From Candidatus Binatia bacterium (lineage in GTDB: Bacteria; Vulcanimicrobiota; Vulcanimicrobiia; Vulcanimicrobiales; Vulcanimicrobiaceae), in contig DATKHY010000009.1 of assembly GCA_035544215.1 (NCBI GenBank), forward strand, positions 24,453 through 88,452: a stretch of DNA of 64,000 bases, read 5' to 3'. Within the stretch, counting starts at the first letter, position 1. Each line of letters starts with the position of its first letter. Below, piece after piece: positions 1 to 9,378 of this stretch. The notes under the pieces were generated by a model. The model ran no database searches, was not told where the DNA came from, and saw only the letters and a program-made list of their open reading frames with translations. The translations under genes and the position numbers were made by a program.

Positions 1-1
1 C

Positions 2-985
2 GGACCGGAGATGAAGCTGCCCGGCAATCGCATCGAGTACCGCCTCGACGTCTCCGCGGCCTATCCGTGGGGGAACATCGGGTCGTACGGCAAGGGCTGG
101 CTGATGGGCGGCATGGACGCCGCCGTCGGTTACGGATTCAACTGGTCGACCCGTGTGGTCGCGAGCATGTTCCAGCTGCAGCACTGGCCCTACGGATTCA
201 ACAGCGGCCTGACACCGGTCTATCTGGCGGGATTTCAGAACCCGGTCGGCTGCGCCGATCTTTCAAACGGAAACAAGTGCGGACCCGGCGCGGGCCGGAA
301 CATCAACGTCCGCACGAAGGACACCTTCGGCGTCTTCATGCTGCAGAAAATGTTCGTGATCAGGTCGGACAAACTGCCGGGTCCCGTGCCGTTCGTGATT
401 ACGCCGACGTACGTCGCGCGCGGCGGCCAGATCGGCTTCGCACCGCACAACAACGACGTCGTGCCATTCACCTACAATCTGCCCGACGGACCGGTCATCA
501 ACATCCCGGTGCGCACCGCGCAGTACTATGCCGTCGCCATCACGCTGCCGTTCTTGAAGACGCCCAAGATGTTCGGGACGATCACCGTGGCACCGCAGTG
601 GCTGGTGCACACGGCCGGAGCGAACGTCGGCAACTCGATGCAGCTGCCGCAGGTGATCTACCTCGAATACACGCCGGTCCACGGAACGACGCTGTTCTTC
701 GAGCCGCAGAGCGCGCGCGACTATCTGCCGACCGATCCGTATCCCGAGCATCTCTTCGCGTACTTCCTCGGCGCGTCGCAGCGCCTGAGCAAGTACGCCT
801 TCGTGCAGCTGGTGCTCAACAGCGGCAACCCCACCAACCTCGGGCCGGACGGCATCACTGCGATCAAGTGCGTGACGGTGCAGCAGGCCCTCAACAATGC
901 GTGCGGGCTGGCGATCGGCGGGCTCAAGGCGACGCAGCTGCAGCTGCAGTTCGGCATCGGTTCACCCAGCGTCTTCCCGTTGTAA
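2..985 (+). CDS. Putative outer-membrane beta-barrel protein, 5'-truncated by the window
   Basis: The frame is open to the window edge, so the true start lies outside and only the C-terminal part (about 328 residues) is seen. The protein alternates aromatic and glycine-rich short segments (SYGKGWLMGGMDAAVGYGF near the start) with polar loops and ends in LQLQFGIGSPSVFPL, which resembles an outer-membrane barrel more than a soluble enzyme. There is no catalytic motif I recognise. It is followed after 16 bases by a lipoprotein gene on the same strand, so the two may be co-transcribed. A secreted or porin-like role is inference from composition only. Confidence 0.5.
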   Translation, partial: GPEMKLPGNRIEYRLDVSAAYPWGNIGSYGKGWLMGGMDAAVGYGFNWSTRVVASMFQLQHWPYGFNSGLTPVYLAGFQNPVGCADLSNGNKCGPGAGRNINVRTKDTFGVFMLQKMFVIRSDKLPGPVPFVITPTYVARGGQIGFAPHNNDVVPFTYNLPDGPVINIPVRTAQYYAVAITLPFLKTPKMFGTITVAPQWLVHTAGANVGNSMQLPQVIYLEYTPVHGTTLFFEPQSARDYLPTDPYPEHLFAYFLGASQRLSKYAFVQLVLNSGNPTNLGPDGITAIKCVTVQQALNNACGLAIGGLKATQLQLQFGIGSPSVFPL

Positions 986-1001
986 GGCTCAGAGGTTTTA
1001 C

Positions 1002-2657
1002 ATGAAAAGCTCTCGCGCATTGGCTTCGTTGGGGTTGGTCGCCGCGCTCAGCGGCTGCGGCGGCGCTCTGGGCGGCGGACAAGGCGTCGTTCCGATGAAC
1101 GCCGGCGGTCGCGTTCGTGACGATGCAGGCGTTACGCAGAAGATCGTCGGCGTCGGCGACAGCCTGACGGCCGGATATCAGGCCGAGGGGTTCATAGGAC
1201 AAACCGGCGTGCCGAACCCGCTCAACCCCGGCACACCGATTCCGCAGACTCAGGAAAACGGCTGGTGGGCGCTTGTGGTCGAACAGGCGTCGAGCTTGCC
1301 GCTGCAGTCGGCGATCGCGCAGATGTACGATCCGTCCACGAGCCCGCTGCCGCTCATCAAGGGGCCGGGACTCGACAATCAGGTCGTGCCGACCGGTCCG
1401 AGCAGCTTCGCGCCGTTCGGCCAGTTCAAGGGCGCGGATCCGTGCACGTACGCCCACGGCTTCAATCAGGCCGGTTTCGGATTCAAAGCGTCGGCGCGCG
1501 CGCGCATGAATGCCACCTCGAGCGCGATCCGCAACGTCGCGGTTCCGGGCCTCACGCTGCACGAAGCCAACACGATCCACCAGCCGCAGACCACTACGTG
1601 CAGCAAGCTCCCGGGCATTCCCGGCCTGTTGAGCGACGTCGTCAACGAGGAGAGCGGCACTTACTGGCCCGTGCTCCGCAACTTCACCAACCTTGGGCCG
1701 CACCTCACCGAGGTCAACGCCGCGGCCTCGCGCCATCCGACGCTCGCGACCGTGTGGCTAGGCGCCAACGACGTGCTCAAGTACATGGGCAGCGGCGGCC
1801 GCTTCGTGGGCGGCGATCGGAACCCGGGGCAGGTAGAGAGCGATCTGCGCGCTACGGTCTCGACGTTGCAGCATGCCGGAGCGCGCGTGGTGCTCGCCAA
1901 TCTGCCCAACATCCTGGAAACCGGATATTTTCAACGCGTCGGCCGGGTAAAAGGCGCAGGCGCATGCAAGATCGCGAGTTACGCTCGCTGCCTGATGGGG
2001 ATCTCGCCCGGGGTCTCGACCTTCTTGCCCGGAATCGCGAAGGCGTATCACCTCAACGCACCCGGCTGCGTGCCGACGTCGGTGACGAAGCCCTGCGGCT
2101 ACCTCACGCTGCCCGCCACCGTGCTAATTATCAACTACGTCGGCTCGACCGGGCACGCGCCGAACCTCGACTGCGCGAATCCGGCGCCGGGCTGCAAGGC
2201 GATCCCCGGCAGCGGTCTGGGAGCGAACTACATCACGCCAGAGTTCGCGGCGAAGGTGCAGGCGCTCAACGACGCGATCAACCAGGGCATCGACAACACC
2301 GCGAAGTCGGCGCGCGTACCGCTCGTCGACGTTCACGCGATCTTCCAGGGAATCGCGAGCGGCAATCCCTCGAATCCGTACTACCGTGCGGCTGTGTCGA
2401 TCGCACCGGGTGTCTGCTGCACGCTCGGCTTCATTCACTTCATCGGCTCGACGTCGCCGCCGTTACCCGGAGGCATCTTGAGCTTCGACGGGATTCATCC
2501 GTCGGATACGGGCTACGCGCTGATCGCGTACGACTTCATCAAAGCGATCAACGCCGCGTACGGCGCGCACATACCTGAGGTCGACGTCAAGGCCGTGTAC
2601 GACGGATCCCGGTGCACGAAATACTGCTACCCGGATCCCTACGCCCCTCATAGGTAA
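1002..2657 (+). CDS. SGNH/GDSL-family lipase-like lipoprotein
   Basis: 551 residues. I use the ATG at 1002 because it begins a lipoprotein signal peptide (MKSSRALASLGLVAAL) with lipobox LSGC, Cys19; a longer in-frame start at 897 would overlap the previous gene. SGNH blocks are visible: block I VGDSLTAGY with Ser54, block III LGAND around residues 253-257, and block V DGIHPSDTGY at 496-505 with the catalytic Asp/His pair. The family hydrolyses esters and lipids at the envelope. The protein is longer than a minimal SGNH domain (about 200 residues) because of long inserts between blocks, including several Cys-containing loops. The substrate is unknown. Confidence 0.85.
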   Translation: MKSSRALASLGLVAALSGCGGALGGGQGVVPMNAGGRVRDDAGVTQKIVGVGDSLTAGYQAEGFIGQTGVPNPLNPGTPIPQTQENGWWALVVEQASSLPLQSAIAQMYDPSTSPLPLIKGPGLDNQVVPTGPSSFAPFGQFKGADPCTYAHGFNQAGFGFKASARARMNATSSAIRNVAVPGLTLHEANTIHQPQTTTCSKLPGIPGLLSDVVNEESGTYWPVLRNFTNLGPHLTEVNAAASRHPTLATVWLGANDVLKYMGSGGRFVGGDRNPGQVESDLRATVSTLQHAGARVVLANLPNILETGYFQRVGRVKGAGACKIASYARCLMGISPGVSTFLPGIAKAYHLNAPGCVPTSVTKPCGYLTLPATVLIINYVGSTGHAPNLDCANPAPGCKAIPGSGLGANYITPEFAAKVQALNDAINQGIDNTAKSARVPLVDVHAIFQGIASGNPSNPYYRAAVSIAPGVCCTLGFIHFIGSTSPPLPGGILSFDGIHPSDTGYALIAYDFIKAINAAYGAHIPEVDVKAVYDGSRCTKYCYPDPYAPHR

Positions 2658-2685
2658 ACCGCGCACCACTCCGTTCGTCACGTGG

Positions 2686-4503
2686 TTGCGCGAGCTCGGC
2701 GCGACGGTGACGTTCTTCGACCGCTCGGCGCTCGAGCCGGGATTCGCGTTGCGCTGCACCGTCGGCGTGGCGATACCGCTGATCGTCGCCGCGGCGCTGG
2801 GACGCCCGGCGCTCGGCATAGCCGCCGCGATCGGCGCGTTCATCACGGGTTTCACGTCGCTGCAAGGCATTTATCGCACGCGCTTGAGTGCCGTTCTCGT
2901 CGCCGCGGTGAGCATGTCGGCCGCGAGCTTCGTGGGTGCAATTGCAGCTCATTCTACGCCCGGTGTGATCGCCGCGACCGCCGTCGCCGGCTACTTGTGC
3001 GCGACGTTCGGTCAGATCGGTCCTATCGCTGCGACCGTCGGCCTCAACTCGCTCGTCGCATTCGTGCTCTTCTCGAGCCAGCCGTTGGCGGCGCCGGCTG
3101 CGCTCCTTCAGTCGGAGCTCGTCGCAGCGGGCGGCGCGATTCAGGCTCTGCTGTTGCTGAGCGCGTGGCCCTTCGCGCGGCTCGAGACCGAGCGCGAAGC
3201 GGTGGCCGGCGTCTATCGCGACCTCGCCGCATACGCACGAGCGGTCGCGGACGGCACGCAAGGCCTCCCGCCGATCACGCCGTTTGCCACGGCGCGCCAG
3301 GTGCTCGCCGATCCGCAACCGTTCGCGCGCGCGGCGGAGAAGGCGCGCTTACAGCGTCTGCTCGAGGACGCCGAGGTCATACGCAAGCGACTCGGCGCGG
3401 CGGTATCGACGCGCGAGCCGACGCTGCCGGCTGCCGAAAGGCTCGACGAGATCGCAACGTCGCTCCATCGCGGCGGCGACGCAGAGTGGCTTTCGGGCTT
3501 CGACCTGCTTTCGCGGCCGCGGCCCGGACCGTACGTCGGAAACCGGATCGCCTGGCTGAGCCGCGACTCGCTGCGCTTCGCGCTTGTGCTCGCCATCGCG
3601 ATGGCGCTCGGGCGCCACTTCGAGGCCGATCGCGGGTACTGGATTCCGCTAACGACGGCCATCGTGCTCAAACCGGACTTTCTCACGACCGTCGTGCGCG
3701 GCTTCGGCCGGATCGCCGGCACGCTGGTCGGAGCCGTGGTCGCGTCGCTCGCGACGGCGCTGCTGCGCGGGCATGCTGCGGCGCAGGTCGCCGGCGTGAT
3801 CGTCGCCGCGGCGGCGGCCTACGTCACGTTCAATCCGAACTACGCGCTGTTCACGATCGCGATCACGTCGTTCGTCGTGATCTCGCTCGGGATGCGCGGC
3901 CTTCCCGGCACCACGACGATCGCCCAGCGCGTGCTCGACACGCTCGCGGGCGGTGCTCTCGCAATGATCGGCTACCTGGCGCTGCCGACTTGGGAGCGTA
4001 AGCGCACGCGCGCTCTCCTGGCCGATCTCATCGACGAGCAGCGCGCGCTTTCGAGCGCTATCTTTCGCGCCTATACCGACCCTTCCGACGACAGATATGC
4101 GGCGATCGAGCGCGCGCGCACTCAAGTGTGGAAGATCCGCACGGCCGTCGAGGCCTCGATCGACCGCACGCGTAGCGAGCCGTACCGCCATCACACGATC
4201 GGCGCCGGTCGCGCGCTGCGAATTCTCGCCGCGACGCAGCGCTTCGGACTGGCCAACCTCGCGCTCGAGGCCGGTCTCGATGATCGAACGATTGCGATCG
4301 ACGCGAAAGCGCTGCGCGCGTTCGCCGGCGCGCTGGACGAGCGGATGGCCGAGCTCGCGCAAGCGCTGCGCGAGCCGCGCCGGGCACGACCCGATCGGCG
4401 TTTGGAAGCCACCCTCGCGCGGCTCGACGGACCGCTGCGCGATCGCGCCGCAGCGTACGCGGACGCGGTCAGGCGGATGACGCGTCTGATCGGCTACGCG
4501 TAG
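2686..4503 (+). CDS. FUSC-family inner-membrane protein (aromatic acid exporter-like)
   Basis: 605 residues. Two blocks of about six transmembrane helices are separated and followed by soluble helical stretches, as in FUSC/YccS/ArAE proteins. The second block contains the signature GYWIPLTTAIVLKPDF followed by TLVGAVVASLATALL. FUSC proteins are thought to export aromatic acids or similar compounds, but the substrate cannot be read from sequence. The start is uncertain: the assigned codon is TTG, 28 bases after the lipase stop, and the frame is open further upstream. The stop lies 10 bases inside the convergent gdh gene. Confidence 0.8.
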   Translation: MRELGATVTFFDRSALEPGFALRCTVGVAIPLIVAAALGRPALGIAAAIGAFITGFTSLQGIYRTRLSAVLVAAVSMSAASFVGAIAAHSTPGVIAATAVAGYLCATFGQIGPIAATVGLNSLVAFVLFSSQPLAAPAALLQSELVAAGGAIQALLLLSAWPFARLETEREAVAGVYRDLAAYARAVADGTQGLPPITPFATARQVLADPQPFARAAEKARLQRLLEDAEVIRKRLGAAVSTREPTLPAAERLDEIATSLHRGGDAEWLSGFDLLSRPRPGPYVGNRIAWLSRDSLRFALVLAIAMALGRHFEADRGYWIPLTTAIVLKPDFLTTVVRGFGRIAGTLVGAVVASLATALLRGHAAAQVAGVIVAAAAAYVTFNPNYALFTIAITSFVVISLGMRGLPGTTTIAQRVLDTLAGGALAMIGYLALPTWERKRTRALLADLIDEQRALSSAIFRAYTDPSDDRYAAIERARTQVWKIRTAVEASIDRTRSEPYRHHTIGAGRALRILAATQRFGLANLALEAGLDDRTIAIDAKALRAFAGALDERMAELAQALREPRRARPDRRLEATLARLDGPLRDRAAAYADAVRRMTRLIGYA

Positions 4504-5783
4504 ATGCCGCGCAGCTTTGAGGCCTTGACCACGCGGTCGATCGCGAGCGTGTATGCCGCGGTGCGCAGCGTCGCGTGTCGCGAGTTCGCGATCGAGCGGA
4601 TCTGATGGAGATTGGTGAGCAGGAAGTCTTCGAGCTTCTCGTTCACCTCGGGCTCCTTCCAAAAGAATCCCATCCGGTCTTGCGCCCACTCGAAGTACGA
4701 GACCGTCACGCCGCCGGCGTTGGCCATGATGTCGGGGAGCACGACGACGCCGCGCTCGCGAAAGATGCGGTCAGCCTCGGGCGTGGTGGGCCCATTGGCG
4801 CCCTCGACGATCAGCTTCGCCTTCACTTTGGCCGCGCTTTCGGCCGTGAATACCTTCTCGAGCGCCGCGGGAACCAATACGTCGCACTCGCTCGCGAGCA
4901 GCTCGCTGTTCGTGATCTTCTCGCCGCCCTTGAAGCCTTCGAGCGTCCCGACTCTGGCAGCGTGTTCCATCGCTCCGGCGACGTATATGCCGTTTTCGTT
5001 GTAGTACGCGCCGGTGACGTCGGAGATGCCCACGATCTTGCAGCCGCGCTCCTCGAACAGCTTCGCGGCGTGCTTGCCGACGTTGCCGAATCCCTGGATC
5101 GCGATCGTCGCCTTGTCGGGACGCAGCTCCATCTCGGCCATCTCATCAAGCGCGCAGATCGTCACGCCGCGGCCCGTCGCCTCGACGCGGCCGCGCGATC
5201 CGCCGATCTCCAGCGGTTTTCCGGTGACGACGCCGGGCGTGTTTTGTCGCGTGTGCATCGAGTACGTGTCCATGAACCATGCCATGACTTGCGGCGTCGT
5301 GTTGACATCGGGCGCGGGAACGTCTTTGTCCGGCCCGACGACCTCGACGAGCTCCGCGGCGTAGCGGCGTGTGATGCGCTCGAGCTCGTTGGAAGACAGC
5401 GTCGCGGGATCGCAGGTGACGCCGCCCTTGCCGCCGCCGAACGGCAGGTCCACCACGGCGCACTTCCAGGTCATCCAAAACGCGAGTGCCGTCACCTCGT
5501 CGAGCGTCACGCCGGGATGGTAGCGGATCCCGCCCTTCGCGGGGCCGCGCGCGAAGTTGTACTGCACCCGATATCCGGTGTAGACTTCGAACTCGCCCGA
5601 ATCGCGCTGAAACGGGATCGAAAAGATGATCTGGCGCGAAGGGTGTGTGAGGATGCGCCGCATTCCAGCGTCGAGCTCCAACAGGTCGGCAGCCTCGTTG
5701 AAATAGGCGATGGCGTCGCCAAAGACGGAGACGTCGCGCACGGAGGGTCCTGAGCCCGTAGTCGGGCGCAGCGCGGTGGTCAT
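4494..5783 (-). CDS. gdhA: Glutamate dehydrogenase (Glu/Leu/Phe/Val dehydrogenase family)
   Basis: 429 residues, the usual length for hexameric GDH. It interconverts glutamate with 2-oxoglutarate and ammonia using NAD(P). The substrate domain has the lysines of the family: PAKGGIRYHP (Lys83), MTWKCA (Lys107) and the active-site PFGGGKGGV (Lys119). The coenzyme domain has the Rossmann motif IQGFGNVGKHAA. The C-terminus YTLAIDRVVKA is also typical. Coenzyme specificity is not clear. The gene converges with the FUSC gene by a 10-base overlap and lies 47 bases downstream of ychF on the same strand. Confidence 0.93.
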   Translation of the reverse strand: MTTALRPTTGSGPSVRDVSVFGDAIAYFNEAADLLELDAGMRRILTHPSRQIIFSIPFQRDSGEFEVYTGYRVQYNFARGPAKGGIRYHPGVTLDEVTALAFWMTWKCAVVDLPFGGGKGGVTCDPATLSSNELERITRRYAAELVEVVGPDKDVPAPDVNTTPQVMAWFMDTYSMHTRQNTPGVVTGKPLEIGGSRGRVEATGRGVTICALDEMAEMELRPDKATIAIQGFGNVGKHAAKLFEERGCKIVGISDVTGAYYNENGIYVAGAMEHAARVGTLEGFKGGEKITNSELLASECDVLVPAALEKVFTAESAAKVKAKLIVEGANGPTTPEADRIFRERGVVVLPDIMANAGGVTVSYFEWAQDRMGFFWKEPEVNEKLEDFLLTNLHQIRSIANSRHATLRTAAYTLAIDRVVKASKLRGIYA

Positions 5784-5830
5784 GCCCTAACCTTTGTCGG
5801 TTCCGCGCCGCAGCCCCTTGGGCTCCAAGT

Positions 5831-6925
5831 TCATACGTTGAAACGAAAATTGACGACGTCGCCCTCTTGCATCACGTAATCGCGCCCCTCGCTGCGGACG
5901 CGACCGGCCGCCCGCAACTCCTCCATGGTGCGATATTTGACGTAGTCGTCATACGAGACGATTTCTGCCCGAATGAAGCCGCGCTCGATGTCGCCGTGGA
6001 TCGTGCCCGCGGCCTGCGGGGCCTTGGTGCCGCGCCGTATCGGCCAGGCGCGGGTCTCCTTCTCGCCGGCGGTCAGAAACGTCATCAGTCCGAGCAGGTC
6101 GTACGCCGCTTCAGCGAGCTCGTCGAGGCCGCTGCGCTCGATTCCGAGTTCCCGGCGATATTCGGCTGCCTCGCTCTCGCTCAGCCCGGCCAGCTCGGCC
6201 TCCACCTTGCCGCTGAGCACGACGGCGCGGCCGCCTTGCGCCCGCGCGATCTCGCGCACGGCCCATACCTGTTCGCCGTCTGCGCCGAGCTCCGATTCGC
6301 CGACGTTGGCGACGTAGACCACCGGCTTGGCCGTGAGTAGGAACGAATCGGCGGCAAGTTGTGCTTCCAGCGAGCCCAGCGCGAAGCTGCGCGCGGGCCG
6401 CGCTTCCTCCAGCGCGGCTTCCAGTCGGCGCGCGGCGGTGAGATGCTCTCGAAGCTTCGGATCGGCGCGCGCCTCGCGCTCGAGCTTTGTTACGCGCCTG
6501 CGCATCGACGCGAGGTCCGCGAGCGCCAGCTCGATTGCCACGATTTCGGAATCGCGCTGCGGATCCGGATGCCCCTCGACGTGCGAAACGTCGGGATCCT
6601 CGAAGCAGCGCAGGATCATAGCGATCGCGTCGGTCTCGCGAATGTGGCTGAGGAAGGCGTTGCCCAGCCCCTCGCCGGCGCTGGCGCCGCGGACCAACCC
6701 CGCAATATCGACGAAGCGGACGGTCGCCGGGACGATTCTCTTCGCATTAACCAGCTGCGCGAGGACCGGCAGGCGCGAATCCGGCACGGCGACCTCGCCG
6801 ACGTTCGGCTCGATCGTCGCAAACGGATAGTTCGCCGCTAGGGCGTGCGCCGAGCGTGTGAGCGCGTTGAAGATCGTCGACTTCCCGACGTTCGGCAAGC
6901 CGACGATTCCACAGGAGAGTGGCAC
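5831..6925 (-). CDS. ychF: Ribosome-binding ATPase YchF
   Basis: 364 residues, matching the family length (E. coli 363). I chose the GTG at 6925 because translation from there gives MPLSCGIVGLPNVGKST; a longer reading frame upstream has no family similarity. The P-loop GLPNVGKST is at residues 9-17. The base-recognition motif is ANVGE rather than NKxD, the feature that makes YchF an ATPase instead of a GTPase. The C-terminal TGS domain is seen in YVMQEGDVVNFRFNV. YchF acts in translation and stress responses on the ribosome. It is divergent from the nuclease gene, with about 100 bases between them for promoters. Confidence 0.95.
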   Translation of the reverse strand: MPLSCGIVGLPNVGKSTIFNALTRSAHALAANYPFATIEPNVGEVAVPDSRLPVLAQLVNAKRIVPATVRFVDIAGLVRGASAGEGLGNAFLSHIRETDAIAMILRCFEDPDVSHVEGHPDPQRDSEIVAIELALADLASMRRRVTKLEREARADPKLREHLTAARRLEAALEEARPARSFALGSLEAQLAADSFLLTAKPVVYVANVGESELGADGEQVWAVREIARAQGGRAVVLSGKVEAELAGLSESEAAEYRRELGIERSGLDELAEAAYDLLGLMTFLTAGEKETRAWPIRRGTKAPQAAGTIHGDIERGFIRAEIVSYDDYVKYRTMEELRAAGRVRSEGRDYVMQEGDVVNFRFNV

Positions 6926-7027
6926 TTCAGGCCGCCGGTTCGGCCGCTCGCCGCGCCCGCCCTTGCGCCACCGGCCCCGCGCGACGCGGTGGCAAGAGAA
7001 TGGCGCGGACGTGTCGGATACGTCGTT

Positions 7028-7504
7028 ATGCGCCAAATGAAGGTCGACAAACTCGGCATCGACCTCCTGACCCACGACCCGGTGGTGATCCTCAAGGACA
7101 TGGATGGCTCGCACTATCTCCCGATTCTGATCGGACCTTTCGAAGCTACCGCGATCGCTCTCGCACTGGAAGGCGCACCGGTGCCGCGACCACTCTCTCA
7201 CGACCTCATGCGAAACATCCTTGAGTCGCTCAACGCCAACCTCGAGCAGGTCGTCATTCACGACATCAAGGACTCGACGTTCTTCGCCAAGCTCGTCGTG
7301 CGCACCAACGGTGAACTGCAGGAGATCGACGCGCGCCCCTCCGACGGCATCGCGCTCGCGCTGCGCGTTCCCGCCCCAATCTTCGTCTCCGACAAGATCG
7401 TGCTCGAGGAAGCCACCGCCGAAAAGAAGCCCATCAACGACACCGAGATGGCGCGCTTCAAAAAGTTCCTCGACGATTTGAAGCCAAGCGACTTTAATCG
7501 CTAG
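7028..7504 (+). CDS. Bifunctional nuclease family protein (DUF151)
   Basis: 158 residues. The protein reads MRQMKVDKLGIDLLTHDPVV and contains ILKDMDGSHYLPILIGPFEA and IDARPSDGIALALRV, the two conserved blocks of the DUF151 / bifunctional nuclease domain. Plant members have DNase and RNase activity; the bacterial role is not settled. Its start could also be the ATG nine bases later. It is transcribed divergently from ychF and followed by a repeat-rich spacer, so it is probably monocistronic. Confidence 0.88.
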   Translation: MRQMKVDKLGIDLLTHDPVVILKDMDGSHYLPILIGPFEATAIALALEGAPVPRPLSHDLMRNILESLNANLEQVVIHDIKDSTFFAKLVVRTNGELQEIDARPSDGIALALRVPAPIFVSDKIVLEEATAEKKPINDTEMARFKKFLDDLKPSDFNR

Positions 7505-7868
7505 CCGTCCCCCATCTGACCCTTAGCAGGCGCGGCTCATTGTGTCATCCTGAGCGAAGGCGCGGCTCATGCTGTCATCCTGAGCGCAGGCGCGGCTCAT
7601 TGTGTCATCCTGAGCGAAGGCGCGGAGCGCCGTAGTCGAAGGACGGGCGAGAATCGTCGTCCTGAGCGAGTGCAACGAGTCGAAGGACGACCCAGCGGCA
7701 ATTTCTGTACGCTCTCAGGCAGCATAACTTTTCCGTGCTTCCACTCGCTGCGCTCGCTCAGCACTGCCTGACGCCCCCGTCCTTCGACTTCGCTCGCTTC
7801 GCTCGCTTCGCTCAGGATGACACAATGAGCCAGGATGACGGGCGAATGGCTAGAACCTCGCGAGGCTT
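7505..7868. repeat. Repeat-rich spacer: 30-bp tandem repeat x3 plus inverted copies
   Basis: No gene is visible. Three consecutive 30-base units occupy 7529-7558, 7559-7588 and 7589-7618; units 1 and 3 are identical and unit 2 differs at a few bases. Each contains TGTCATCCTGAGCG. An inverted copy of the core lies at 7809-7831, just before mtnP, and related TCCTGAGCG...CGAAGGA palindromes lie at about 7657-7692 and 7781-7820. This TCCTGAGCG/CGAAGGA type of dispersed repeat is common in high-GC genomes and its function is unknown. The long inverted arms could form a structure between the two genes. Confidence 0.9.
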
Positions 7869-8666
7869 ATGGCCAACGAACTGCGCGCCGACATCGGAGT
7901 GTTCGGCGGGTCTGGATTCTACTCGCTCATGGAAAACTCGCGCGAGGCGTGGGTGGAGACGCCGTATGGCGCGCCGAGCGACAAGGTCGCGCTCGGCGAG
8001 ATCGCGGGCCGGCGCGTGGCGTTTCTGCCGCGCCACGGCAAGGACCATCGCTTTCCTCCGCAGTCCATCAACTATCGCGCGAACCTCTACGCGATGAAGC
8101 AGCTCGGCGTGAAGTGGATCATCGGTCCGAGCGCCTGCGGCTCGCTCAAGGAGAGCGTGCCCCCCGGATCGATGGTCGTCTGCCATCAGCTGGTCGATCG
8201 CACGAGCGGGCGCAAGGACACATTCTACGACGGTCCGATCACGACGCACGTTAGCTTTGCCGACCCGTACTGTCCGACGCTGCGGCCGATCGCGATCGAC
8301 GCGCTGCGCTCGATTGGCGTCGAGACGCACGAGCGCGGCACGGTCGTCGTGATCCAGGGTCCGCGCTTCTCGACGCGATCCGAGTCCCAGTGGTTTCAGG
8401 GCCAGGGCTGGGAGGTCATCAACATGACGCAGTATCCCGAGGCCTACCTGGCACGCGAGCTCGAGATGTGTTACGTCAACATCTCGCTGATCACGGACTA
8501 CGACGTCGGACTCGAGGGCATGCCGCCGGTGTCGCACCACGCCGTCATCGAGGTGTTCAATCGCAACAACGATCGCGTGAAGAACGCGATCGGCAAGATC
8601 GTAGAGAACATCCCGCTCGACGCCGATTGCCCGTGCCGCCACGCCCTTGAGGGAGCTCGCTTTTAA
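7869..8666 (+). CDS. mtnP: S-methyl-5'-thioadenosine phosphorylase
   Basis: 265 residues. It phosphorylyses methylthioadenosine, a by-product of polyamine and other SAM-dependent synthesis, to adenine and methylthioribose-1-phosphate for methionine salvage. Visible motifs are the phosphate-binding GVFGGSGFY at the N-terminus, PRHGKDHRFPPQSINYRANL, GPSACGSLKE, and the substrate-site NMTQYPEAYLARE. The sequence fits the MTAP branch; some bacterial members instead accept methylthioinosine, which cannot be excluded. The next gene starts four bases after its stop. Confidence 0.93.
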   Translation: MANELRADIGVFGGSGFYSLMENSREAWVETPYGAPSDKVALGEIAGRRVAFLPRHGKDHRFPPQSINYRANLYAMKQLGVKWIIGPSACGSLKESVPPGSMVVCHQLVDRTSGRKDTFYDGPITTHVSFADPYCPTLRPIAIDALRSIGVETHERGTVVVIQGPRFSTRSESQWFQGQGWEVINMTQYPEAYLARELEMCYVNISLITDYDVGLEGMPPVSHHAVIEVFNRNNDRVKNAIGKIVENIPLDADCPCRHALEGARF

Positions 8667-8670
8667 GCAG

Positions 8671-9378
8671 ATGCAACGCCGGCGGCTGCGGCTCGACCTC
8701 GGGATGTATGCGCGCGCCGTTCCGCTGTTGCTGCGCCACCCTTCCGTGTTCGCCATGCCGCTGCTGGCGGCGGTCGTCGACCTGCTCTTCTCGCAGCTGT
8801 CGTACGTGTTGAGCGACCCGCTGGGCGGCGCGGGCGCCGGCCTCTTCTCCCTCATCGTGCAGCTCGTCTATTTGTGGGCCTTCGGCGTCACGATCATTCA
8901 GGCCAACAACATCTGGCGTCGCCAGCGCGGTGCGTTCGACGAAGCGTGGGAGGAAGGGCGCAGGAAGTTCGGCGGCATCGCCCTGGCCGCCATCGGTTTT
9001 CAGTTCGTCGTGTGGGCGGCGAGCTACATAGGCTCGTTCGTGGGCGGCACCTTGGGCCTGGTACTCGGAGCCGTCGCGGCGTTCTTCCTGATCTACACGA
9101 TTCCGTCGGCGGCGATCGGCGGGTTGCCGGGCGCACTCGCCATCTCGGGGTCGATTCGCGGCGTCCGCGCGGAACCAATCGGTTCCGTCGTCCTAGCCGT
9201 CGTGTTTTTCGCGATCTGGTACGTCGCCGTCCCGATCGGCTTGCCGTACTTGCTGGTGCATCTCTCGCCGGCGATCTGGTCGCTCGTGACGGCGGCGGCG
9301 CGCGCGCTGGCGCTCGCCTACCTCGCGTTTCCGTTCGCCAAGCAGTACGACGACATCGCTTTCACCGGCAACTGGTGA
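8671..9378 (+). CDS. Multi-pass membrane protein of unknown function
   Basis: 235 residues from the ATG at 8671, immediately after mtnP (a TTG 24 bases earlier lies inside mtnP). It has about six hydrophobic segments, for example AMPLLAAVVDLLF, LGLVLGAVAAFFLIYTI and AVVFFAIWYVAVPIGLPYLL. The pattern resembles the poorly characterised DUF4013/glycerophosphoryl-diester-associated membrane proteins, but I do not assign a family. Spacing suggests co-transcription with mtnP. It converges with holB, overlapping it by 17 bases. Confidence 0.7.
   Translation: MQRRRLRLDLGMYARAVPLLLRHPSVFAMPLLAAVVDLLFSQLSYVLSDPLGGAGAGLFSLIVQLVYLWAFGVTIIQANNIWRRQRGAFDEAWEEGRRKFGGIALAAIGFQFVVWAASYIGSFVGGTLGLVLGAVAAFFLIYTIPSAAIGGLPGALAISGSIRGVRAEPIGSVVLAVVFFAIWYVAVPIGLPYLLVHLSPAIWSLVTAAARALALAYLAFPFAKQYDDIAFTGNW

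Noticed and set aside
6926..7261. N-terminal extension of ychF in the open frame up to 7261
   Set aside because: It overlaps the divergent nuclease gene and has no YchF similarity; GTG at 6925 restores the family length.
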